Shown here: one piece after another, positions 9,370-17,052 of the stretch | Position numbering within the stretch: the stretch's first letter is position 1 | Layout: each line of letters opens with the position of its first letter | Assembly (NCBI GenBank): GCA_047921215.1 | Contig: JBLRWO010000017.1 | Location: forward strand, 15,905 to 79,904 | DNA from: RECM01 sp047921215 | GTDB taxonomy: Bacteria > Bacteroidota > Rhodothermia > Balneolales > Cyclonatronaceae | DNA: 64,000 nt | Direction of reading: 5' to 3' | Program-made: the position numbers and the translations under genes | Notes under the pieces: model-generated | The model's database searches: none | What the model saw: the letters and a program-made list of their open reading frames with translations, nothing else | Told to the model about the DNA's origin: nothing

Positions 9370-10658
9370 TGAACAAGGTTATAATGCCGGTTCACAGTCT
9401 CAGAGGATCAGTACAGGCTCCACCCGACAAATCAATAGCCCAGCGTGCAGCCCTGTTTGCACTTCTCAGCGATAAAAAATCTGTTATACGTAATTATCCC
9501 TCGGCAGCTGATCCCCAGACCGCCCTTGCCTGCATAAAAACGCTCGGGGCTACCATTGAGGGCGGTAACAATCAACTGGTAATAACCGGTACCGGCAGAT
9601 CGGGTCTGCCAAAAGATGCAGGAATCATTGATTGCGGGAACTCAGGCACAACCATGAGGCTGCTTGCCGGCATCCTTGCCGGCAGTGGCAGCGCAGCGGT
9701 TCTTACAGGCGATGCATCTCTCAATAAGAGAACCATGAAGCGGATTGTTGATCCACTGCGGGAAATGGGAGCTGTTATCAATGCCGCTGAAGGTGATGTG
9801 GCACCGCTTCATATAATGCCCGCCCACTCTCTTCATGGAATAACTTTTGAACTTCCCGTGCCCAGTGCCCAGCTTAAGTCATGTATTTTACTTGCCGGCC
9901 TGTTTACCGATGGCACCACCGTAATTGAAACTGTGCCAAGCAGGAATCATACCGAGAAAATCCTGGATCTTGAAACAGTCAGAACCAATGGTCAGCTCAG
10001 CATTCATTCATCCAGAAATCATCCGATACCGACAATTGATTTAACCATTCCCGGAGATTTTTCATCTGCGGCATTTTGGCTCACAGCAGGGCTGATCTAC
10101 CCCGATTCTGAAGTTACTATTAAATCAACCGGACTTAATCCGACCAGATCTGCCGCGATGAATATCTTGAGAAGAATGGGAGCCAATATATTAGTTATCA
10201 ATAAAACCGGGTCATTTCCTGAACCGATGGGCGATATCAGGGTGGTCACATCAGATCTGAAACCTACCCGAATACAACCTGAAGAAATACCCAATTGCAT
10301 TGATGAATTACCGGTGATTTCTGTTGCTATGGCATTTGCTGATGGTATCTCGGAATTCAGAGGTGCCGAAGAACTCAGGCACAAGGAGTGTGATCGGATT
10401 GATGCAGTGGCCAGAATGTTACGGGCAGCCGGGGTAAATGTAACTGAATTTGCTGACGGCCTCAAAATTTATGGCAAACCGGGGCGTATCCCTATGGCAG
10501 CCGTGTACGAAAGTTACCACGATCACAGAATTGCAATGTCTGCAGCGATTCTTGCCGGCTTGAGCAGGACACCATCTACAATCTGTCATGCCGATGCCGC
10601 CAGTGTATCTTATGCTGAATTCTGGCAACATTTTGATATTCTGGCAGGAAGAAGATAA
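9369..10658 (+). CDS. aroA: 3-phosphoshikimate 1-carboxyvinyltransferase (EPSP synthase)
   Basis: The 429-residue enzyme transfers enolpyruvate from PEP to shikimate-3-phosphate in the shikimate pathway. Visible signatures are PPDKSIAQRA near residue 18 (PEP/S3P binding), the CGNSGTTMRLLAG loop near 87-99, GDASLNKR, and near the C-terminus DELPVISVAMAFADG and the KECDRIDA segment. The NSGTTMRLL version of the loop, without the proline of the E. coli-type MRPL motif, resembles the Bacillus-like class II enzymes. The length is normal (about 430). The start overlaps the TPR gene stop by one base. The neighbouring genes are not aromatic-pathway genes; pheA lies about 26 kb downstream. Confidence 0.96.
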   Translation: MNKVIMPVHSLRGSVQAPPDKSIAQRAALFALLSDKKSVIRNYPSAADPQTALACIKTLGATIEGGNNQLVITGTGRSGLPKDAGIIDCGNSGTTMRLLAGILAGSGSAAVLTGDASLNKRTMKRIVDPLREMGAVINAAEGDVAPLHIMPAHSLHGITFELPVPSAQLKSCILLAGLFTDGTTVIETVPSRNHTEKILDLETVRTNGQLSIHSSRNHPIPTIDLTIPGDFSSAAFWLTAGLIYPDSEVTIKSTGLNPTRSAAMNILRRMGANILVINKTGSFPEPMGDIRVVTSDLKPTRIQPEEIPNCIDELPVISVAMAFADGISEFRGAEELRHKECDRIDAVARMLRAAGVNVTEFADGLKIYGKPGRIPMAAVYESYHDHRIAMSAAILAGLSRTPSTICHADAASVSYAEFWQHFDILAGRR

Positions 10659-10767
10659 TCAACAACAATTCTCGAGTTCGCTCTGACAAATTGTGCGGAT
10701 TGTTTTCTGTTAAGGTGTCAATACGTCATGATTTATAAGGTGTAGCCTGTTTTGGCATTGTTGTTGA
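10659..10767. promoter_or_regulatory. Long-range inverted repeat upstream of hsp20-dnaK
   Basis: TCAACAACAAT at 10659-10669 is matched exactly by its reverse complement ATTGTTGTTGA at 10757-10767, at the two ends of the leader of the hsp20-dnaK unit. The intervening sequence should contain the promoter. The core ACAACAA/TTGTTGT is shared with the dyad ahead of dnaJ-clpB. A role in heat-shock control is inference; the repeat is of simple CAA composition, so chance is possible. Confidence 0.35.
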
Positions 10768-10793
10768 ACTGTACAAAATTAAAAAGGGAACTT

Positions 10794-11222
10794 ATGCCGG
10801 ATTCACCATTCAATAAACTCGAAGACCGCCTCAATCAGTTGGGCGAAGACCTGAATTCTTTCATCGGAAAGATTGTGCCTGAAGCTAAATCTACCGGGGG
10901 GTACCGTCCCCACGCAGATATGGTGGAAGGCAATGACAGTTACAAACTGCATATCGATCTTCCCGGTTTAACCAAAAGTGATATAGGGTTGAAAGTTCAG
11001 GACCGTATTCTCACCGTAAATGGTGAACGGCAAATTAATACAGGCAAGGATGAAATGTTCCTGAGAAAAGAACGCTCTTCCGGAGCTTTCACAAGGTCGT
11101 TTCCACTGCCTGAAGATGCATCCTCTGAAGAGATAAAAGCGAAATTTTCGAATGGTGTGCTGACGGTCACGATGAAACGGACCGAAACAGACATTGATTC
11201 AGCTTCAATTAAAATCGAATAA
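10794..11222 (+). CDS. Small heat-shock protein, Hsp20/alpha-crystallin family
   Basis: From the ATG at 10794, which is preceded by AAAAGGGAA as a plausible ribosome-binding site, the product has 142 residues, the usual size for bacterial Hsp20. An earlier in-frame TTG at 10752 would add 14 unrelated residues and is rejected. The alpha-crystallin domain spans about residues 38-135: the HIDLPGLTKSDI strand, LTVNGER and the closing FSNGVLTVTMKR (G-V-L motif). It holds unfolding proteins for DnaK/ClpB to refold. It lies 22 bp upstream of dnaK in one operon, which supports this role. Confidence 0.92.
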   Translation: MPDSPFNKLEDRLNQLGEDLNSFIGKIVPEAKSTGGYRPHADMVEGNDSYKLHIDLPGLTKSDIGLKVQDRILTVNGERQINTGKDEMFLRKERSSGAFTRSFPLPEDASSEEIKAKFSNGVLTVTMKRTETDIDSASIKIE

Positions 11223-11244
11223 AGAAAAAGGAAAGAAGAACACT

Positions 11245-13170
11245 ATGGGAAAAATCATTGGAATTGACCTGGGTACAACCAATTCATGTGTAGCCGTTAT
11301 GGAAGGCAACGAACCGGTTGTAATCCCAAATTCTGAGGGCGGACGTACAACCCCGTCGGTTGTGGCATTCAGCAAGGATGGTGAACGTCTCGTTGGCGCT
11401 CCCGCTAAACGGCAGGCTATCACGAATCCGAAGAATACCATTTCATCGATCAAACGCTTTATGGGCCGGCGGTATGATGAGGTAACAACCGAACTTAAGA
11501 ATATTGCATTCGATATAGTAAAAGCTGACGACGGTACCGCACGGGCCAAGGTTGAAGATCGCAGTTATGCCCCGCAGGAAATCTCGGCAATGGTACTTCA
11601 AAAAATGAAGCAGACAGCCGAAGAATACCTGGGTGAAAAAGTGACCGCTGCTGTAATCACCGTTCCTGCCTACTTTAATGATGCGCAGCGCAAAGCCACT
11701 CAGGAAGCAGGTGCAATAGCCGGCCTGGATGTGAAACGGATTATTAACGAACCGACTGCTGCCGCACTTGCTTATGGTCTTGATAAAAAAGAAAGAAACG
11801 AAGTAGTAGCAGTTTATGACCTGGGCGGTGGTACATTCGATATCTCTATTCTTGAATTGGGAGACGGTGTTTTTGAAGTTAAATCCACCCATGGCGACAC
11901 CCACCTGGGGGGAGATGATTTTGACTCAAGGCTTATTGATTTCCTTGCAGACGAATTCAAAAAACAGGAGAGTATTGATCTGAGGAAAGATCCGATGGCC
12001 ATGCAGCGGCTCAAGGACGCAGCTGAAAAAGCTAAAATTGAACTTTCCAGCTCACAAAAAACCAACGTAAACCTTCCCTTTATTACAGCCGATCAGTCCG
12101 GACCAAAACACCTCAGCATAGATGTTACCCGATCGAAATTCGAACAACTGGTTGGTGATCTGGTGAAGCGCACACTTGGACCATGCGAAAAAGCAATCAA
12201 GGATGCCAAGGTCAGTAAAAGTGAAATTGACCAGGTTATTCTTGTAGGTGGCTCAACGAGAATTCCCCGGATTCAGGAGGCTGTAAAAGAGTTCTTCGGG
12301 AAAGAACCAAGTAAGGGTGTAAATCCTGACGAGGTTGTGGCCGTAGGTGCAGCCATCCAGGGTGGGGTACTCTCTGGTGATGTGAAGGATGTGATACTTC
12401 TTGATGTAACCCCGCTTTCGCTGGGTATTGAAACCCTTGGCGGTGTGATGACAAAACTGATCGATGCCAATACGACTATACCTACCAGCAAGACGGAAGT
12501 GTTTTCAACGGCCGCCGATAGCCAGACCAGTGTGGAGATACATGTGCTACAGGGTGAACGTGTTAAGGCAGTTGACAACCGTACCCTGGGCCGGTTCCAT
12601 CTCGATGGCATACCCCCCGCACCAAGAGGGGTGCCTCAGGTTGAAGTTACCTTCGACATTGATGCCAACGGAGTGCTCAATGTTAGTGCAAAGGATAAAG
12701 CCACGAACAAAGAGCAGAAGATCCGCATCGAATCAAGTTCCGGTTTGAGCGAGCAGGAAATTGAACGCATGAAGAATGCAGCCAAAGAACATGCCGATGA
12801 AGACAAGAAAATCCGTGAGCGCATTGAACTGATGAACCGTGCCGACAGCCTCATCTTCTCTACCAAAAAACAACTGGAAGAATTTGGTGACAAAATATCT
12901 GAAGGCAACAGAAAAACCATCGATGATGCGCTTGCCAGGGTTGAAACGCTTCACAAAGAGGAAAAGGTGGATGAACTTGAAGCTGCAATGGATGAATTGA
13001 ACAAGGCGTTTTCAGCTGCATCTGCCGAAATGTATCAGGCTGCCCAGGAACAGGAATCTGCCGGCAGCGAACCGAAAGAAGGTGAGAGTACATCAGAATC
13101 GGGTGCTGGCGATGATGCTGTAGATGCTGATTTTGAAGTTGTTGACGACGACAAGAAAAAAGACTCATAA
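11245..13170 (+). CDS. dnaK: Molecular chaperone DnaK (Hsp70)
   Basis: From the ATG at 11245 the protein has 641 residues. An alternative upstream start would run into hsp20 and is rejected; the conserved GKIIGIDLGTTNS must be N-terminal. The actin-like ATPase shows IGIDLGTTNS (phosphate 1), VYDLGGGTFDIS (phosphate 2) and VGGSTRIP (adenosine). The substrate-binding domain follows with DVTPLSLGIETLGG, and the lid ends in an acidic tail (DDAVDADFEVVDDD). It is the Hsp70 of the cell, working with DnaJ/CbpA and ClpB at 40-43.6 kb. It is co-transcribed with hsp20 and followed by a strong terminator. Confidence 0.98.
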   Translation: MGKIIGIDLGTTNSCVAVMEGNEPVVIPNSEGGRTTPSVVAFSKDGERLVGAPAKRQAITNPKNTISSIKRFMGRRYDEVTTELKNIAFDIVKADDGTARAKVEDRSYAPQEISAMVLQKMKQTAEEYLGEKVTAAVITVPAYFNDAQRKATQEAGAIAGLDVKRIINEPTAAALAYGLDKKERNEVVAVYDLGGGTFDISILELGDGVFEVKSTHGDTHLGGDDFDSRLIDFLADEFKKQESIDLRKDPMAMQRLKDAAEKAKIELSSSQKTNVNLPFITADQSGPKHLSIDVTRSKFEQLVGDLVKRTLGPCEKAIKDAKVSKSEIDQVILVGGSTRIPRIQEAVKEFFGKEPSKGVNPDEVVAVGAAIQGGVLSGDVKDVILLDVTPLSLGIETLGGVMTKLIDANTTIPTSKTEVFSTAADSQTSVEIHVLQGERVKAVDNRTLGRFHLDGIPPAPRGVPQVEVTFDIDANGVLNVSAKDKATNKEQKIRIESSSGLSEQEIERMKNAAKEHADEDKKIRERIELMNRADSLIFSTKKQLEEFGDKISEGNRKTIDDALARVETLHKEEKVDELEAAMDELNKAFSAASAEMYQAAQEQESAGSEPKEGESTSESGAGDDAVDADFEVVDDDKKKDS

Positions 13171-13201
13171 GTTCCCGCCAATAATCTGAAATCTGAAATA
13201 T

Positions 13202-13238
13202 AAGCCCCGTTGCCATACGCAACGGGGCTTAATTTTTT
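13202..13238 (+). terminator. Rho-independent terminator after dnaK
   Basis: A perfect 12-bp stem (AAGCCCCGTTGC at 13202-13213 with its complement at 13219-13230) encloses a 5-base loop and is followed by AATTTTTT. It lies 31 bp after the dnaK stop and ends the hsp20-dnaK transcript. Confidence 0.93.
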
Positions 13239-13360
13239 GGACCGGGAAGGTATTGTCAGATTTAATATATAAATCGAATTTTCCGTACTTTTCCTGTGTT
13301 ACTGATGCATTCCAGGTACCAGATATTTTAGCAAATCATCCTAACATCAAAAACTATTTT

Positions 13361-16255
13361 ATGAGTATTGATCTGTCGAGACGAGAATACTTTTTAAACC
13401 GTCATATTGGCCCATCTGAAAAAGAACTTTCTCTCATGTTGAAAACTATTGGGGCTGCGTCGCTCGATGCCCTGATGGACGAAACGATACCGCAGGGAAT
13501 CAGACTTGAAACGCCCCTGCTGCTGCCCGAAGGAATATCGGAACATAAATTTATTAAACAGTTCCGTCGACTTGCATCTCATAACAAACAGTTCACATCG
13601 TTCATTGGACAGGGTTATTATGATACGATTACCCCAGCTGTAATACAGCGCAATGTTCTTGAGAATCCCGGATGGTACACAGCATATACCCCGTATCAGG
13701 CAGAAATTGCTCAGGGCAGGCTTGAGGCTCTGATCAATTTCCAGACTGCTGTGATGGACCTTACGGGTATGGAACTGGCAAACGCATCATTGCTGGATGA
13801 GGCAACCGCTGCTGCAGAAGCGATGAGCCTGATACATGCTGTTAAATCAAGGTCAAAAAAAGATGCCGACATTTTTATCGTATCCGATGCCTGTCATCCC
13901 CAGACGATTGACGTTCTTCGTTCCCGTGCTGAACCACTTGGCATAAGGCTTATAATTACCGACCACCGGTCCATCGAAATGTCCGATCCATCCATATTCG
14001 GTGTTCTGCTACAATATCCAGATACCCACGGCAGAATTGAAGATCACAGCGCTTTCATTGAGTCATGCCATGAAAATGAAATTCTCGTTACGGTTGCTGC
14101 CGATCTTCTAAGTCTCACATTGCTCAAATCACCCGGTGAGATGGGAGCTGATGTTGTTGTCGGCTCGGCTCAGAGATTTGGCGTACCTATGGGCTACGGT
14201 GGTCCGCACGCCGCCTTTTTTGCTACAAGAGAAGAGTATAAACGGCAGATACCAGGCAGAATTATCGGCGTTTCTATTGATTCCAAAGGCAATAAAGCCT
14301 ATAGAATGGCCCTTCAGACAAGGGAGCAGCATATCCGGCGTGAAAAGGCGACCAGTAACATTTGTACGGCACAGGTGCTGCTGGCTGTTATGGCGGGTTT
14401 TTACGCAGTTTACCATGGCCCTGATGGACTGCTCAGAATCGGAAAAAGGGTTCATGGAATGGCCAGGCTGCTGGAAATGGGTCTGGCTTCCCTGGGATAT
14501 GAAACCGTTAGCAGCTCTTATTTTGACACACTGAAAATTACTGTTTCCACACCAGAGGAACGCGATAAAATACAGAATCTTGCGATTCAAAATGAACTCA
14601 ATTTCCGGTATTTCGACGATAATTCCATCGGCGTGGCTCTTGATCAGGGTAAGGAAACAGAAGATATTGCGCGGGTTCTTGAGGTATTTGCAGAAGCCAG
14701 AGATCTCATAGTGAATTTTGATACTGAAGGAGAGGGCATGTCGGTAGAGCCTACAATACCGGAAGCACTCAGCAGAAAAACACCCTACCTTCAGCATGTT
14801 GCGTTCAATTCATACCAGTCGGAGCATGAAATGCTGCGTTATATCAAGCGTCTGGAGAACAAAGACCTGTCGCTGGTCCACTCAATGATATCGCTTGGAT
14901 CGTGCACCATGAAGCTGAATGCAACAACGGAAATGATACCACTCAGTTGGCCGGAGTTCGGTCAAATGCATCCGTTCTCACCTGGCTGGCAGGCAGAGGG
15001 CTATAACGAAATGAACAGGGAGATTACCAGGTGGTTGTGCGAAATTACCGGATTTCAGGCGGTTTCGTTGCAACCAAATTCCGGAGCACAGGGCGAACTT
15101 ACCGGCCTTCTGACCATTCGGGCATATCATCACAGCCGGGGTGACCATCACAGAAATGTAGCAATCATTCCGTCATCAGCACACGGAACGAATCCAGCCA
15201 GTGCCGTAATGGCGGGTATGAATGTCGTAATTACCCGTTGCGATGAAAAAGGCAACATTGACCTGTCGGATCTCAGAACGAAGGTGGAAAAACACCGGGA
15301 CAATTTGGCTGCACTTATGGTTACCTATCCTTCTACCCACGGAGTATTCGAAGAAGATATCCGTGAAATATGTTCCATTATCCATGATAACGGCGGGCTT
15401 GTTTACATGGATGGAGCTAATATGAACGCACAGGTCGGTCTGACTTCACCGGCCCGCATTGGCGCGGATGTATGTCATCTTAATCTGCACAAAACTTTTT
15501 GTATACCGCACGGCGGTGGTGGCCCGGGTATGGGGCCAATTGCCGTAAACGAACGGCTGGCTCCATTTTTGCCCTCACATCCTGTTGTTAAAACGGGAGG
15601 TGAAAACGGAATCCCGGCAGTTGCGGCCGCACCATTCGGTAGTGCCAGTATACTTACAATATCGTATGCGTATATGTTAATGATGGGTGGCAGCGGACTC
15701 ACCGAGTCAACAAAGTATTCCATACTAAACGCCAACTATATAAAAACAAGACTCGAAAGCCACTATAAAATACTGTATACAGGCAAGTCGGGCAGAACCG
15801 CACATGAATTCATAGTTGATCTGCGTGAATTCAAAACGCATGGTATTGAAGTTGAAGATGTGGCTAAAAGACTCATGGATTACGGTTACCATGCTCCTAC
15901 GGTTTCTTTCCCGGTACCTGGTACCATGATGATTGAACCCACAGAAAGTGAAACCATGGTAGAACTCGACAGATTTTGTGATGCCATGATTTCCATACGC
16001 CGTGAAATCCAGGAAATAGTGGACGGACATGCCGACAAAAATGACAATGTTCTTAAAAACGCACCGCATACAGCAGATACAATAACTGACGACAACTGGA
16101 ACCATTCCTATTCCAGGGAGAAAGCTGCTTGGCCGCTTGACTGGGTCAGAGAATCGAAATTCTGGGTTCCTGTTAGCCGAGTTGACAGTGCGTATGGCGA
16201 CAGAAATCTGATTTGCAGCTGTCCGCCGGTAGAGGAATTTGAAACAGCCGATTAA
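13361..16255 (+). CDS. gcvP: Glycine dehydrogenase (decarboxylating), glycine-cleavage P-protein
   Basis: The 964-residue, single-chain P-protein decarboxylates glycine with pyridoxal phosphate and passes aminomethyl to the H-protein lipoyl arm. The ATG at 13361 begins the conserved N-terminus (FLNRHIGPSEKE); an upstream in-frame TTG at 13253 would start just after the dnaK terminator and add 36 atypical residues, so I reject it. Both halves of the fused enzyme are present: N-terminal GQGYYDTITPAVIQRNVLEN, and C-terminal SLGSCTMKLN, SAHGTNPASA and NLHKTFCIPHGGGGPGMGP, with the PLP lysine at about residue 711. The gcvT and gcvH genes are not in the window. It is monocistronic here. Confidence 0.97.
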   Translation: MSIDLSRREYFLNRHIGPSEKELSLMLKTIGAASLDALMDETIPQGIRLETPLLLPEGISEHKFIKQFRRLASHNKQFTSFIGQGYYDTITPAVIQRNVLENPGWYTAYTPYQAEIAQGRLEALINFQTAVMDLTGMELANASLLDEATAAAEAMSLIHAVKSRSKKDADIFIVSDACHPQTIDVLRSRAEPLGIRLIITDHRSIEMSDPSIFGVLLQYPDTHGRIEDHSAFIESCHENEILVTVAADLLSLTLLKSPGEMGADVVVGSAQRFGVPMGYGGPHAAFFATREEYKRQIPGRIIGVSIDSKGNKAYRMALQTREQHIRREKATSNICTAQVLLAVMAGFYAVYHGPDGLLRIGKRVHGMARLLEMGLASLGYETVSSSYFDTLKITVSTPEERDKIQNLAIQNELNFRYFDDNSIGVALDQGKETEDIARVLEVFAEARDLIVNFDTEGEGMSVEPTIPEALSRKTPYLQHVAFNSYQSEHEMLRYIKRLENKDLSLVHSMISLGSCTMKLNATTEMIPLSWPEFGQMHPFSPGWQAEGYNEMNREITRWLCEITGFQAVSLQPNSGAQGELTGLLTIRAYHHSRGDHHRNVAIIPSSAHGTNPASAVMAGMNVVITRCDEKGNIDLSDLRTKVEKHRDNLAALMVTYPSTHGVFEEDIREICSIIHDNGGLVYMDGANMNAQVGLTSPARIGADVCHLNLHKTFCIPHGGGGPGMGPIAVNERLAPFLPSHPVVKTGGENGIPAVAAAPFGSASILTISYAYMLMMGGSGLTESTKYSILNANYIKTRLESHYKILYTGKSGRTAHEFIVDLREFKTHGIEVEDVAKRLMDYGYHAPTVSFPVPGTMMIEPTESETMVELDRFCDAMISIRREIQEIVDGHADKNDNVLKNAPHTADTITDDNWNHSYSREKAAWPLDWVRESKFWVPVSRVDSAYGDRNLICSCPPVEEFETAD

Positions 16256-16418
16256 GATGATTACGTGATCATATTATTTATGAATTCTAATTTAAAGATC
16301 AGGCTTATTCCATCTTTGCCACATCTTCTTAAGTAGGCAGATCAGCTTTAATACTGGAAGCGGAAGTATTAGTCAGCATCAATTTCCCGCTATTAATGCA
16401 CATGTTTCGGATTTGTTA

Positions 16419-16475
16419 AATAATGCAACTTGGTTGCATTATTATTGAAATGCAACTACATTGCAATTGCATTTT
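16419..16475. promoter_or_regulatory. Palindromic operator cluster (TGCAA half-sites)
   Basis: A perfect dyad occupies 16419-16443: 11-bp arms (AATAATGCAAC and its complement) around a TTG spacer. Directly after it, 16448-16474 carries AAATGCAA and TTGCATTT arms, with the 10-bp palindrome TGCAATTGCA (16462-16471) inside. All share TGCAA/TTGCA half-sites. The cluster ends 29 bp before the start of the Asp/His-rich lipoprotein gene, where a repressor would block transcription. A Fur-family metal regulator such as Zur is the natural candidate given the genes downstream, but that assignment is inference. Confidence 0.7.
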
Positions 16476-16503
16476 AACATATAAACAATACTTAGCTAAA
16501 ACT

Positions 16504-16974
16504 ATGTATAAAAAGATCAGTTTTCTTATCGTATTAATTGCCTTACTTACACTATTATCGGCATGTAACGACACCCATGATGATGATGATCACCTGGACA
16601 TAGTGGGTCTCGAAATTCTGTTGGATGGCCAACCCGTTGTCATACAGGCAAGAAACCCCCAGTCGGGTCAGATTGAAGTTGATGGAACCATTGATGTGGT
16701 GGCGGGTGAAACTTCTCCGATGATGACTGTCGTTTTCAAAGATCCTGACGGAGATAACATTGTGATCACCGATAGCGATTTTTCCATTGAAATAAACCCA
16801 ACCAGTACTCTGGAATATAATGTGTATCATGACCCGTCACAGGCACGATGGGGATTCATGGTAGAAGGTAAGCAGGAAGGTGACGGGATTATCCAGATAT
16901 CCTTGCTTCATGGAATTCACGCTGATTTTGAATCAAGACCGATAACTGTTCAGGTTCATAGTTCCGATGACTGA
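16504..16974 (+). CDS. Small Asp/His-rich lipoprotein, probable metal-uptake accessory
   Basis: A 156-residue lipoprotein from the ATG at 16504. Starts further upstream, from 16423, lie inside the palindromic operator and are rejected. The signal ends in the lipobox LLSAC, and the mature protein begins at once with an acidic/histidine cluster (N-D-T-H-D-D-D-D-H), a likely metal-binding tail. The rest is a beta-rich domain of about 130 residues with no recognised family. It precedes a TonB-dependent receptor by 78 bp on the same strand. I infer that it binds a transition metal, most likely zinc, and hands it to or from the receptor; the sequence does not prove which metal. Confidence 0.65.
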   Translation: MYKKISFLIVLIALLTLLSACNDTHDDDDHLDIVGLEILLDGQPVVIQARNPQSGQIEVDGTIDVVAGETSPMMTVVFKDPDGDNIVITDSDFSIEINPTSTLEYNVYHDPSQARWGFMVEGKQEGDGIIQISLLHGIHADFESRPITVQVHSSDD

Positions 16975-17052
16975 TAACTTTATGATATAATACGGGACTG
17001 AGTTATTTTTTATAACTGATACCGTGTGTTTTAAACATAGCAGCTGATTACA

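Noticed and set aside
13253..13360. N-terminal extension of gcvP from a TTG at 13253
   Set aside because: The extra 36 residues are not family-like and would begin next to the dnaK terminator; the ATG at 13361 fits.
14129..14797. 222-codon minus-strand frame inside gcvP
   Set aside because: Antisense shadow of a highly conserved gene.
16423..16503. Longer start of the Asp/His-rich lipoprotein
   Set aside because: It would place the start codon inside the palindromic operator and in front of a perfect lipoprotein signal.
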